NCBI GenBank assembly: GCA_022793355.1
Contig: JAAWCR010000167.1
Location: 1 to 9,240, forward strand
Origin: Lawsonibacter sp.
Lineage (GTDB): Bacteria; Bacillota; Clostridia; Oscillospirales; Oscillospiraceae
DNA: 9,240 bases
Direction: 5' to 3'
Shown here: positions 1 to 6,863 of the stretch, piece by piece
Position numbering within the stretch: position 1 is the first letter of the stretch
Layout: every line of letters starts with the position of its first letter
The notes under the pieces: generated by a model
The model's database searches: none
Told to the model about the DNA's origin: nothing
The model's input: only the letters and a program-made list of their open reading frames with translations
Position numbers and translations under genes: made by a program

Positions 1-623
1 CCCACCAGAGCAGCCGTCAGCCCGCTTCCGGCTACCAGGGACAGAATGATGCCAAGCGTGGTGTTTCTGGTCAGCAGAACCAGGGCCACGGCCATGAGGG
101 AAAAGGCCCAGTGAGGCAGCCACATCCAAAACGTGTACTGCAAAATCTGCGCGATAGAATCCGGGGCCGGATACATATGAATCAGCGCAGGAACCAGCAG
201 CATCAGCAGGACGGATAAAACAGTAATAATTCCACTGTAAATACCCGCCAGCGTTATTTTTGACAGCACGTAATTCCGGCGGCGAAGATTGACACAGCAG
301 ATATTTTTGATAAAGCCACTGGAGAAATCGCCGTTGACAAACAGCGTCATCCCAATCCCGGTCATGACCAGCAAAAAGCCGCTCCCCAGGGTTTCGTGCA
401 TCAGATCCAGCTGTGACATATTTTGGATATACTCGCTCATCACGCGGTCAGACTCTGTGATTTCCGCTCCCTGCGCCTCCATCGCATCCATCATCTCCGG
501 GTCCGCGACAGCGTAAGCCATGACCGTCACCATAACCAGCAGCACAGCCGTCACGCTCAGGATTATATAGAAGCTCCGGCTTTTGAACAGCCGCCGCAGG
601 TCCATACGCAGCAGATTAAACAT
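1..623 (-). CDS. ABC-2 type transporter permease subunit, partial (C-terminus beyond left edge)
   Basis: The reading frame starts MFNLLRMDLRRLFKSRSFYI and stays open for 207 codons to the window edge, so only the N-terminal part is present. A short basic amphipathic N-terminus leads into a first membrane segment (about residues 18-38). An acidic extracytoplasmic-type loop follows (about 40-75, rich in E, D and M), then further hydrophobic segments near 82-95, 125-150, 168-185 and 190-207. This is the layout of ABC-2/BcrB-like permeases that pair with BcrA-type ATPases. The ATG lies inside the end of the ATPase gene (8-nt overlap) with GGAGG at 632-636, so the two are translationally coupled and surely partners. 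The exported substrate cannot be read from the sequence; antimicrobial peptides are the commonest for this pairing. Sequence identity to a named family member was not tested. Confidence 0.85.
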   Translation of the reverse strand, partial: MFNLLRMDLRRLFKSRSFYIILSVTAVLLVMVTVMAYAVADPEMMDAMEAQGAEITESDRVMSEYIQNMSQLDLMHETLGSGFLLVMTGIGMTLFVNGDFSSGFIKNICCVNLRRRNYVLSKITLAGIYSGIITVLSVLLMLLVPALIHMYPAPDSIAQILQYTFWMWLPHWAFSLMAVALVLLTRNTTLGIILSLVAGSGLTAALV

Positions 624-1527
624 GGTCCGCACCTCCCATCCGTTCCAGAAAATAGCCCTCCAGGTCCTGCCGGTGCAGGCCCATTTCTTCTACCGCAATC
701 CCCACCTGGGTGAGAATTTGTCCTACCGCCTTGGGGTCCACGGCTTCGTAGATCCGAATCTCACCCTCCGGCCGCATCTCCCAGCGTTTCAGATGGAGCT
801 CCTGTTCCAGCAGAGCCGCCGCCTTCTGAGGCTGGTCCGCCTTAAGGTGCAGATAGTCGGTGCATTTCTGCTCCAGCTCGGCGGCGGTGATCTGCTCCAC
901 CATCCGGCCCTGTTGGATGATGCCGTACCGGGTGGCGATCTTGCTCAGCTCCCCCAGGATGTGAGAGCTGACCAGGATGGTCAGGCCCCGATTCCGGTTC
1001 AGTCCCAGCAGCAGCTCCCGCATCTCCCGAATGCCTTCCGGGTCCAGACCGTTGATGGGTTCGTCCAGCAGGAGAAGGTCCGGTCCGCCCAGCAGGGCCA
1101 AGGCTACACCCAGCCGCTGCTTCATGCCCATGGAGTAGTGGCGAACCGGCTTTTTTTCCTTCGGGGACAGGCCCACGGTTTTCAAGATTTCCCCCACCTG
1201 CCGCTCCGGGCGGTCCAGCCCCAGCAGGGTAGCGTAGAGCCGCAGATTTTCCTGTCCGCTCATGTCGGGGTAGAGCCCCGGCTGTTCGATAAGGGCCCCC
1301 ACCCGGCGGCGGGCCACCGAATCACGGACCGGCTTGCCGAAAATCAGGGCCTCCCCCTGGGTGGGCCGGGCCAGGCCGCACAGGAGTTTTAGCGTGGTGG
1401 ACTTGCCCGCGCCGTTCTGGCCGATGAAGCCGTAGATATCCCCCGGCTCCACCCGTAGGTCCAGGTGATCCACCGCCCATCTGTTTTTGTAGCGTTTGGA
1501 CAGGCCCATGGTCTGTATGACTGACAT
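616..1527 (-). CDS. ABC transporter ATP-binding protein, BcrA-type (303 aa)
   Basis: This is the cytoplasmic ATPase that powers the downstream permease. All ABC landmarks are visible: Walker A GQNGAGKST (36-44), Q-loop Q82, signature helix YSMGMKQR (131-138), Walker B LLLLDEP with D155 and E156, D-loop NGLD (159-162) and switch H189 in SSH. The YSMGMKQR variant of LSGGQ is typical of the bacitracin/lantibiotic ATPases. A C-terminal accessory region of about 90 residues (215-303) follows the nucleotide-binding domain, also usual for that group. The start is fixed by AGGAGG at 1535-1540, 7 nt before the ATG. The gene follows a response regulator gene after a 96-nt gap that holds a repeat-type binding site, so induction by that regulator is likely. 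Self-immunity, peptide resistance or another export role are all possible. Confidence 0.93.
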   Translation of the reverse strand: MSVIQTMGLSKRYKNRWAVDHLDLRVEPGDIYGFIGQNGAGKSTTLKLLCGLARPTQGEALIFGKPVRDSVARRRVGALIEQPGLYPDMSGQENLRLYATLLGLDRPERQVGEILKTVGLSPKEKKPVRHYSMGMKQRLGVALALLGGPDLLLLDEPINGLDPEGIREMRELLLGLNRNRGLTILVSSHILGELSKIATRYGIIQQGRMVEQITAAELEQKCTDYLHLKADQPQKAAALLEQELHLKRWEMRPEGEIRIYEAVDPKAVGQILTQVGIAVEEMGLHRQDLEGYFLERMGGADHV

Positions 1528-1557
1528 AGAAAAGCCTCCTTTTTTGTTTGCAGGCTC

Positions 1558-1588
1558 AGTTTAACAGACAAGTGCCCAAACATCGCAA
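1558..1588 (-). promoter_or_regulatory. Possible promoter for the ABC transporter genes
   Basis: On the minus strand a TTGCGA element (1583-1588, 4 of 6 matches to TTGACA) is followed after 19 nt by TAAACT (1558-1563). The second element is preceded by TG plus one base, which gives an extended -10. It lies some 20 nt upstream of the ATPase ribosome-binding site. The spacing is slightly long and both hexamers are weak, which would suit an activator-dependent promoter. This is assigned by eye and is only moderately supported. Confidence 0.3.
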
Positions 1589-1612
1589 AGGAAAGGTAAA
1601 GAAAGTATAAAG
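1587..1612 (-). promoter_or_regulatory. 11-bp-spaced direct repeats, probable response-regulator binding site
   Basis: The coding (minus) strand carries CTTT at 1609-1612, 1598-1601 and 1587-1590, an exact 11-bp period, with further CTTT copies between them. Direct repeats spaced one helical turn apart are the usual recognition layout for dimers of OmpR/PhoB-family regulators. Such a regulator is encoded directly upstream (1624-2337). The array abuts the -35-like TTGCGA of the candidate ABC promoter, the expected position for an activator. The regularity is seen directly; the binding is inferred. Confidence 0.42.
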
Positions 1613-1623
1613 TTTACATGTTG

Positions 1624-2337
1624 TCACGTTCGCTTTGGCCGCGCATACCGGCCCGGCTCCACCCGCGCTTCGGCTAACTTAAACCCAATCCCCCACACGG
1701 TTTGAATGTAGCCGTCCGTGCCGCTGGGCCGCAGCTTGGCCCGGATGTTGCTGATGTGGACGGTGATGGTCTTGTCCTCCACGGCGTACTCCTCCTGCCA
1801 AACGGCCTTGTAGATTTGCTGCTTGGTAAAAACCCGCTTGGGCTGGCTTACCAGCAGCTCCACAATCTTGAACTCGTGGGCAGTGAGGCTGACCGGCTGG
1901 CCGGTGGCGGTGAGGGTCATCTCCTCCGGATTCAAGGTCCAGTCCCGGTAGCGCAGGAGCGTCTGGGCGGGGACGGCGCTGGCGTGGCGCAGCTGCACCA
2001 ATATCCGGGCCCAAAGCTCCTCCAGCTGGTAGGGCTTGGTCAGGTAGTCGTCCGCGCCCAGACCCAGCAGCTCCACCTTGTCGGACAGCTCGGCTTTGGC
2101 TGACAGGACAATCACCGGCGTCCGGCTGGTTTTGCGAATCTCCCCGATCAGCTCACTGCCGGACAGCCCCGGGAGCATCAGGTCCACCAGCAGCAGATCG
2201 ATGCCGCCCGCCTGCCAGAGCAGCCGGCCCTCGGTGCCGGAAAAGGCCTGAGCGCACGTACAGCCCTGCCGCCGCAGATATTCTGCGGTGGAATTGTTAA
2301 TATCAGTATCATCTTCAACAATCAGAATCCGGGGCAT
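1624..2337 (-). CDS. OmpR/PhoB-family response regulator (237 aa)
   Basis: This is a two-component transcription factor. The N-terminal receiver domain (1-115) shows the acidic pocket E8-D9-D10, the phospho-acceptor D52 in VDLMLPGLSG, the switch serine S79 and the conserved lysine K101 in the LTKPY motif. A winged-helix DNA-binding domain (about 130-228) follows, with the recognition-helix region ending in the usual VWGIGFKL turn. The start at MPRILIVEDD is preferred because AGGAGG (2345-2350) lies 7 nt upstream and the receiver domain begins at once; an in-frame ATG 19 codons earlier lacks this support. No histidine kinase gene is adjacent within the window; a partner could lie beyond the left edge or elsewhere. 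The nearest plausible target is the ABC pair downstream, through the 11-bp repeats in the intervening gap. Confidence 0.93.
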   Translation of the reverse strand: MPRILIVEDDTDINNSTAEYLRRQGCTCAQAFSGTEGRLLWQAGGIDLLLVDLMLPGLSGSELIGEIRKTSRTPVIVLSAKAELSDKVELLGLGADDYLTKPYQLEELWARILVQLRHASAVPAQTLLRYRDWTLNPEEMTLTATGQPVSLTAHEFKIVELLVSQPKRVFTKQQIYKAVWQEEYAVEDKTITVHISNIRAKLRPSGTDGYIQTVWGIGFKLAEARVEPGRYARPKRT

Positions 2338-2355
2338 AAGGCGGCCTCCTTGCGC

Positions 2356-2392
2356 AAAATAAAAGGGAACCTGAACGAATCGCCAGCGGTTC
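2356..2392 (-). terminator. Weak candidate terminator after the TSUP permease gene
   Basis: On the minus strand GAACC (2388-2392) can pair with GGTTC (2367-2371) across a 16-nt loop, followed after CC by TTTTATTTT (2356-2364). The stem is only 5 bp, so this is a weak structure, but the T-rich run and the position between two functionally unrelated gene groups fit an operon end. The same 67-nt gap must also hold any separate promoter for the response regulator; no convincing one was seen. Confidence 0.27.
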
Positions 2393-2404
2393 AAAGGGGG
2401 CGGT

Positions 2405-3190
2405 TCAGCAAGACGAATAGCGCCAGGTATTAAACAGGCTGATGCAGATAATAACGGCCATCAGCGCGATAAACAGACGCTCCACCGCTTCCCCTTTCAT
2501 CCGCCGGTTCAGCCTTCTGCCCAAAATCCCCCCGCCCAATCCTCCGGCCACCATCAGGGCCAGCACAGGCCAGCGGAAAGGGGGGACAGAACCGGCAAAA
2601 AGGGTGGTCAGCAGATTGCAAAGCTGGCTGAACAAGATGATGTAAAGACTGTTGGCAGCGGCGGTTTTGGTGTCCATGCTGAAAAAGAAATAGAGCACCA
2701 CCAGATTGATGGGCCCGCCGCCGATACCCAAAAAGCTGGACATACAGCCCAGGGTCAGGCCTATCACCCCGCAGGCCACCTTGTTTTGAACATTGTGCGT
2801 GGTGATACGGGGCCTGTTCAGCGTGTATAGAAGGGTTCCCACAGTAACAGCGGTCAGACAGGCAGCCTGGACCGCCCCCACCCGGTTGGGGTTGTTCGAC
2901 ATCTGACGCACCAGCGTAAACAGCTGATTGCCCAGTAGTCCCCCTGCCGCCGCGCCGATGGCCAGGGGCGTCCCCACGTCCAGGGAGACACTTTTTTCCC
3001 CGGCCAGCAAAGACTTCCCCACCGAATAGCAGCTCATGGACAGCACCGTACAGCCGGACAAAAAGCTGATGGCGGACACCGTTTCCAGATGAAGCAGATC
3101 GAGGACGGGCTTGATAATCACGCCGCCGCCGATGCCGCAGACCGCTCCCACAACGCTGGCCCCCAATGCCACAAAGAAAAATATCAGCAT
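2405..3190 (-). CDS. TauE/SafE (TSUP) family anion permease (261 aa)
   Basis: This is an integral membrane protein of the TSUP family, whose studied members move sulfite, sulfoacetate or other sulfur-containing or organic anions. Two repeated halves are visible, each with the glycine-rich family signature: GIGGG at 19-23 and GIGGGP at 155-160. About seven or eight hydrophobic segments occur (for example 3-25, 38-55, 72-95, 105-123, 139-170, 181-199, 205-223, 238-254), and the length is typical. The start codon lies 4 nt after the anSME stop, and its ribosome-binding site AGGTGA (3195-3200) overlaps that stop, so the two genes are translationally coupled. Placement in a sulfatase operon suggests export of the sulfate or sulfite released in the cytoplasm; direction and substrate are inferred. 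It may instead be a general TSUP carrier. Confidence 0.88.
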   Translation of the reverse strand: MLIFFFVALGASVVGAVCGIGGGVIIKPVLDLLHLETVSAISFLSGCTVLSMSCYSVGKSLLAGEKSVSLDVGTPLAIGAAAGGLLGNQLFTLVRQMSNNPNRVGAVQAACLTAVTVGTLLYTLNRPRITTHNVQNKVACGVIGLTLGCMSSFLGIGGGPINLVVLYFFFSMDTKTAAANSLYIILFSQLCNLLTTLFAGSVPPFRWPVLALMVAGGLGGGILGRRLNRRMKGEAVERLFIALMAVIICISLFNTWRYSSC

Positions 3191-3194
3191 AGAA

Positions 3195-4310
3195 TCACCT
3201 CATGTTCAACAGGCTCTGCGCCCTGCGCAGACGGGAGAAGGTATAGGCAAAAAATCCGGCATACGCCTCGCAGTAGTAGTTCCGGCCCAGCCCGCCGGCT
3301 TCCGCCAGCCGGTCCCGGCGGCAGCCGTTTCGGCACAGGGGATACCATTGGCAGCGGCGGCATTCCTCCGGAACGCGCCGGGATGCCTCCACAAAGCCCA
3401 GCTCCTCCCTGGCCCGATCCAGCTCCGCCCAGGAATTCCGGAGGATATTCCCCAGCCGGCAGGCGTCCAGGCCGTAGAAATCGCAGGGGTAGACGCTCCC
3501 GTCCGCCTCCACCAGATACTGCAAGCCGCAGCAGCCCCGCATAGAGCACTGCTCTGGGGTGTGTCCCCCCAGCATCCACAACAGATTATCGAAGTAGCGG
3601 ATGGACCAGTAGCGCCCCTGCTCCAGCTCCCGGAACCAAAGGTCGAAGAGGTTTTTTAAAAACGCCTCATACTGTGGGGGGGAGAGGGAGTAACCCTGCC
3701 CGCCCCGCGTCTCCTCCAGCGGGTCCAGACAGGGAATATATTGCTGAAACCGGAAGCCCTCTTTGCACAGCGCGCCAAAAACGCTCTGAATATGCTTGGC
3801 CAGATAGCCGGTTACAACGGTGAGAACGTTGTATTCCACCCCGGCCTGTTCCAGCAGCCGAGCCGCTCGAAGCACCCGATCGTAGGTGCCCTTCCCCGCC
3901 GCGTCCCGGCGGAAACGGTCGTGGCAGGCCCGGTTCCCATCCAGGGATAGGCCCACCAGAAAGCGGTTCTCCCGAAAAAAGCGGCACCACGCCTCGTCCA
4001 ACAGCATTCCGTTGGTCTGGATGGCATACTGCACCGCCAGCCGGCTGTGGGCCGTGTTCCGCACGTGGGAAACAAAATCCCGGTAAAAATCCAGACCCGC
4101 CAGGGTGGGCTCGCCCCCCTGAAACAGGAAGGTGACCGAGCCGTCCGCCGCCCCCGCCGCCTGCTCAATTAAAGTATGGCTTACCTCGCTTGACATCAGC
4201 CCGTAGTTTGGGACGGCGCGCATGCTGGCCTCGTCCGCATAGAAGCAGTAGGTGCAGCGCAGATTGCAGCCGCTGGAGGCCGGTTTTAACAAAATGCTCA
4301 GGGGCGGCAT
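3195..4310 (-). CDS. Anaerobic sulfatase-maturating enzyme (anSME), radical SAM/SPASM (371 aa)
   Basis: This enzyme oxidises the active-site cysteine (or serine) of sulfatases to formylglycine under anaerobic conditions, using S-adenosylmethionine. The radical SAM cluster motif is C15-x3-C19-x2-C22 followed by FY. The SAM-binding QGGEPTL is at 64-70. The C-terminal SPASM domain has the auxiliary-cluster cysteines C255, C260/C261, C276, C317, C320, C326, C330 and C347. The YPCDFY segment (274-279) with D277 is the hallmark of anSME; an aspartate at this place is the catalytic base in the Clostridium perfringens enzyme, as I recall. Length matches the family. The frame is open 119 codons further upstream, but AGGAGG at 4318-4323, 7 nt before this ATG, and the protein's family start fix the call. 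The likely client is the sulfatase encoded two genes upstream. Confidence 0.94.
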   Translation of the reverse strand: MPPLSILLKPASSGCNLRCTYCFYADEASMRAVPNYGLMSSEVSHTLIEQAAGAADGSVTFLFQGGEPTLAGLDFYRDFVSHVRNTAHSRLAVQYAIQTNGMLLDEAWCRFFRENRFLVGLSLDGNRACHDRFRRDAAGKGTYDRVLRAARLLEQAGVEYNVLTVVTGYLAKHIQSVFGALCKEGFRFQQYIPCLDPLEETRGGQGYSLSPPQYEAFLKNLFDLWFRELEQGRYWSIRYFDNLLWMLGGHTPEQCSMRGCCGLQYLVEADGSVYPCDFYGLDACRLGNILRNSWAELDRAREELGFVEASRRVPEECRRCQWYPLCRNGCRRDRLAEAGGLGRNYYCEAYAGFFAYTFSRLRRAQSLLNMR

Positions 4311-4317
4311 GGTTCCC

Positions 4318-4324
4318 CCTCCTT
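4318..4324 (-). promoter_or_regulatory. Ribosome-binding site that decides the anSME start
   Basis: AAGGAGG, complementary to the 16S rRNA tail, sits 7 nt upstream of the ATG at 4308-4310. It rejects the longer open frame that runs back through the regulator gene. A stable hairpin lies only a few nucleotides upstream of it. Confidence 0.8.
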
Positions 4325-4328
4325 TTCT

Positions 4329-4363
4329 CCATTTGGAATCGGGCCGCCCAAATGGGCGGCCCG
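4329..4363 (-). promoter_or_regulatory. Two overlapping inverted repeats between regulator and anSME genes
   Basis: A perfect 10-bp GC-rich stem (4340-4349 with 4354-4363, 4-nt loop) begins 6 nt after the regulator stop codon. A second perfect 8-bp inverted repeat, CCATTTGG (4329-4336) with CCAAATGG (4348-4355), uses part of the first stem and its loop, so the two structures exclude each other. Neither is followed by a run of T on the minus strand, so this is not a standard intrinsic terminator. It could be an mRNA stabiliser or processing site, a modest attenuator, or a control element of anSME translation, as it ends 4 nt before the ribosome-binding site. Function is inferred. Confidence 0.6.
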
Positions 4364-4369
4364 CGCTGT

Positions 4370-5479
4370 CTATTTCCTGGCGGGACCGACGGAGCGGCCC
4401 AGATAAATTTCCGGGGCCAGGACATAGGTATAATTGATGTCGTCGCAGTCCCGGTTGCGGATCATCCGCATGAGCCGGGAGGCCACCTCCTGCCCAATCC
4501 GGCAGCCCTGATGGACTGAACAGGTGACCCCCTCGGCCTCCCAGTCCTCGTTGGAGTAATCGAAGCACACCAGGGAACAGTCCTCGGGCACCCGCTTCCC
4601 CTGTTTCTCCAGCACCCGGCGGACCATCTGATAGATCATATAATTGCAGCAGACTACTGCGGTGCACTGGGGCAGGCGCTTGAGAAAGCGGGCGATGGAA
4701 CGGGCGAAGCTGGGGTCATGGGCCTCGTTGGAGACGCACCATTTGGTATAGTCGTCCTGGTACTCCACTCCATTTTTCTGAAGCGTGGCCGCCATCCCCT
4801 GAAACTTTTCAATACTCTGGTAGTTATCCGAGACAAAGATTCCCGCGATATTCCGGTGGCCATGCCGGATCAGCAAGCCGATAAGCTCCTCGGCGCACCG
4901 CAGGTCGTTAACCACCACCCGGGGGTATTTGAGATTGCGGTAGTAGTTATTGTAAAAAATCACCGGGATTCGCTTCTGGTAAATCTTCTGATAGCAGTCC
5001 AGGTTAGGGTTAAGCAGGCTGGCCTTAACCCCGTCCACAATAAAGCCCTGAAAACCCTGGTTGATAACGGTCTGGAGGCAATGGCGCTCGTTGGCAAACT
5101 TGTTGTCTGTAAGGAAGGTGCGCAGATCCACCTGGTCGGGGGGCAGGATGCTGCGGATACCCTCCATCAGGCTGGAGTTGGCGTTTCCGTCCTGGCCCTG
5201 GAGAATCAGGCCGATCTTCAGCTTTCCTCCACTGCCTCCCAGCTCCCAGGACAGGGCTGCCTCCTTGTTGATATAGGTGCCGCTTCCCTTCACCCGGCGG
5301 AGCAGCCCCTCCCGCGCCAGCTGTTCCAGGGCCCGGCGCACCGTCTCCCGGCTGACGGACAGCTTGCGGCTCAAGGTGTTTTCCGAGGGGAGTTTTGTGT
5401 TGCCGGAGAACTTGTTTTCCTCAATATAGGCCCGTACCCAAAGATAGACCATCTCCGATTTTCCGTCCAGCGTCTTCAT
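4370..5479 (-). CDS. GntR-type DNA-binding / LacI-type sensor transcriptional regulator (369 aa)
   Basis: This is a hybrid regulator of the AraR layout. The N-terminal winged helix (about 8-72) has the GntR signature: LPSENTLSRKLSVSRETVRR (30-49), then an ALEQLAREGLL helix and the wing RVKGSGTYI. From about residue 86 (KIGLIL) a LacI/periplasmic-binding-protein-like ligand domain runs to the end, with recognisable segments such as VVVNDLRCAEELIGLLIRHGHRNIAGI and a late PEDCSLVCFDYS strand. Length is close to Bacillus AraR. The start MKTLDGK has GGGAGG at 5485-5490; a longer in-frame ATG at 5548 would overlap the sulfatase gene and its N-terminus is not GntR-like. The gene lies 28 nt after the sulfatase and precedes anSME, so it probably senses a pathway compound and controls its own operon. 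Its ligand is not readable; the main operator is probably upstream of tctC, outside the window. Confidence 0.9.
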   Translation of the reverse strand: MKTLDGKSEMVYLWVRAYIEENKFSGNTKLPSENTLSRKLSVSRETVRRALEQLAREGLLRRVKGSGTYINKEAALSWELGGSGGKLKIGLILQGQDGNANSSLMEGIRSILPPDQVDLRTFLTDNKFANERHCLQTVINQGFQGFIVDGVKASLLNPNLDCYQKIYQKRIPVIFYNNYYRNLKYPRVVVNDLRCAEELIGLLIRHGHRNIAGIFVSDNYQSIEKFQGMAATLQKNGVEYQDDYTKWCVSNEAHDPSFARSIARFLKRLPQCTAVVCCNYMIYQMVRRVLEKQGKRVPEDCSLVCFDYSNEDWEAEGVTCSVHQGCRIGQEVASRLMRMIRNRDCDDINYTYVLAPEIYLGRSVGPARK

Positions 5480-5507
5480 AACGCCCTCCCTGAAAGCTGT
5501 GCGGTGC

Positions 5508-6860
5508 TCAGTTCGTGATTTCGGGCCGGGTTCCCTCCGCCCTCTCAATCCAGCTCAGCAGCCGCTCCCGCAGCTCCTCCTTCACCTGAACGTAGGCGGG
5601 GTCGGCCACCACGTTGTTCAGCTGGTGGGGGTCCTTCTCCATGTCGTAGAGGAAGTCGTCGGCATACCGGCCGGCCGCTGCCGCTTCGCCTCCGTTGACG
5701 CCGGGGGCGTAGACCGAGTAGGTATACCGGGCCGTGCGGATGCACCGGCCCACCCGGCTCTCGGAGATCTGCGCGAAAATTTCGTTGGTTCTATTATCGT
5801 CCCTTTTCTCCGCCACGTCAAGGAGGTTTTCTCCAATCATGGCGTCCCCCACATCCACCCCGGCCAGGGCCAAGATGGTCTTGGGCAGGCTGGCGGTGCT
5901 CACCAGTTCCTCCACAGCCACGCCTCCCTTGAAGGGCCCGCCGGCAATCACCAGGGGCACATGGATGCAGGCGTCGTGGCAGGAGCGCTTATAGTCGTCG
6001 TAGCCGTTGAGGTGGGAATCCCGGTTGCGGGTGAGGAAGTGGGAACCGTGGTCGGAGGCGAAGATAATCACCGTGTTGTCATACAGCTCCTTTTCCTTCA
6101 GCTTGGCCACCAGCCGGCCCAGGTTCTCGTCCAGGCTGGCACACTGACCCAGGTAGTCAGGGTACTCCTCCGCTGCGTTGCCCCCAAGGACCTTCAGGTC
6201 CTCGGGCAGGACAAAGTCTTTAAACCGCTCCTTGGAGCCATCTGGGCCTTCGTAGTGCTTGCGGTCATTCTGATGGTGGGGCTCAATCTGGGAGATGGTC
6301 ATAAAGAAGGGCTTTTTTCCGTCGTACTGGTCGAAGAACTCCAGCGCCATGTCGTTGATGCAGTCGGCCCGGTAGCCCTTGAAGTCGATGCGCCGGTCAT
6401 TCTCGTCAAAGACAAAGCCGTCGTAGCCGTGGGAGGTGAACTCCAGCACGTCGGCGGTGCGCCAGAAACCGGTGTAGCCCCCCCGAAGCTCCCGGGGGAT
6501 TGCGGTTACGGTGTGGTCTATCCTGGGGGGCTTCTCCAGCTCCCCGTCGCTGGCCAGGTGCCACTTGCCAATGTAGGCGGTCTCATAGCCCGCCTCCTCA
6601 ATATAATTGCCCAGCGTTTTCACCCCGGCGGGCAGCATGATGTTGTTGCGGAAACAGCCCGTCTCGGTGGGCCACTTGCCCGTTTGGAACAGGGCGCGGC
6701 AGGGGCCGCACACCGGTTGAGGGGAGAAGGCGTTGTCAAACTTGACCCCTTCCCGGGCCAGCTGGTCCAGGTTGGGGGTAATGTCCAGGGGCTGGCCGAA
6801 GCAGCCGCAGGTGTCCCAACGCTGTTGGTCGGTAAAGTAGAAAATAATATTATTGGGCAT
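5508..6860 (-). CDS. Cysteine-type sulfatase, cytoplasmic (450 aa)
   Basis: This alkaline-phosphatase-superfamily enzyme hydrolyses sulfate esters. Visible landmarks are the N-terminal metal-site strand FYFTDQQRWD (D11, Q12), the formylglycine motif C51-G-P-C54-R55 followed by TGK (60-62), the KWH triad segment (K99, H101), EPHH (193-196), the metal pair D270-H271 in ASDHG, and K291 before the HVPLV strand. The motif is CxPxR with cysteine at the position where the common motif has serine or alanine, and C51 is the predicted formylglycine precursor. There is no signal peptide or membrane anchor, so the enzyme should act in the cytoplasm on an imported substrate. The ATG is 3 nt past the tctA stop, with AGGAGG at 6869-6874 inside tctA. 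anSME two genes downstream would mature it. The substrate is unknown; a related phosphodiesterase or phosphonate monoester hydrolase is a less likely alternative given anSME beside it. Confidence 0.92.
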   Translation of the reverse strand: MPNNIIFYFTDQQRWDTCGCFGQPLDITPNLDQLAREGVKFDNAFSPQPVCGPCRALFQTGKWPTETGCFRNNIMLPAGVKTLGNYIEEAGYETAYIGKWHLASDGELEKPPRIDHTVTAIPRELRGGYTGFWRTADVLEFTSHGYDGFVFDENDRRIDFKGYRADCINDMALEFFDQYDGKKPFFMTISQIEPHHQNDRKHYEGPDGSKERFKDFVLPEDLKVLGGNAAEEYPDYLGQCASLDENLGRLVAKLKEKELYDNTVIIFASDHGSHFLTRNRDSHLNGYDDYKRSCHDACIHVPLVIAGGPFKGGVAVEELVSTASLPKTILALAGVDVGDAMIGENLLDVAEKRDDNRTNEIFAQISESRVGRCIRTARYTYSVYAPGVNGGEAAAAGRYADDFLYDMEKDPHQLNNVVADPAYVQVKEELRERLLSWIERAEGTRPEITN

Positions 6861-6863
6861 TTG

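Noticed and set aside
583..1392. Plus-strand open frame of 269 codons opposite the ABC ATPase
   Set aside because: The minus-strand gene carries every ABC ATPase motif; the plus frame has none and no ribosome-binding site tied to a family start.
2338..2394. 19-residue N-terminal extension of the response regulator
   Set aside because: Receiver domains begin at once with the hydrophobic strand before the acidic pocket, and AGGAGG sits 7 nt before the shorter start.
4340..4363. Regulator-anSME hairpin as an intrinsic terminator
   Set aside because: The stem is strong, but neither strand has a T run after it, so it is recorded as a structured element rather than a terminator.
4311..4667. 119-codon N-terminal extension of anSME
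   Set aside because: The extension is an out-of-frame reading of the regulator gene, while the family start and AGGAGG at 4318-4323 support the ATG at 4310.
4718..5518. Plus-strand open frame of 266 codons opposite the regulator
   Set aside because: Antisense to a clear GntR/LacI-type gene, with no motif of its own.
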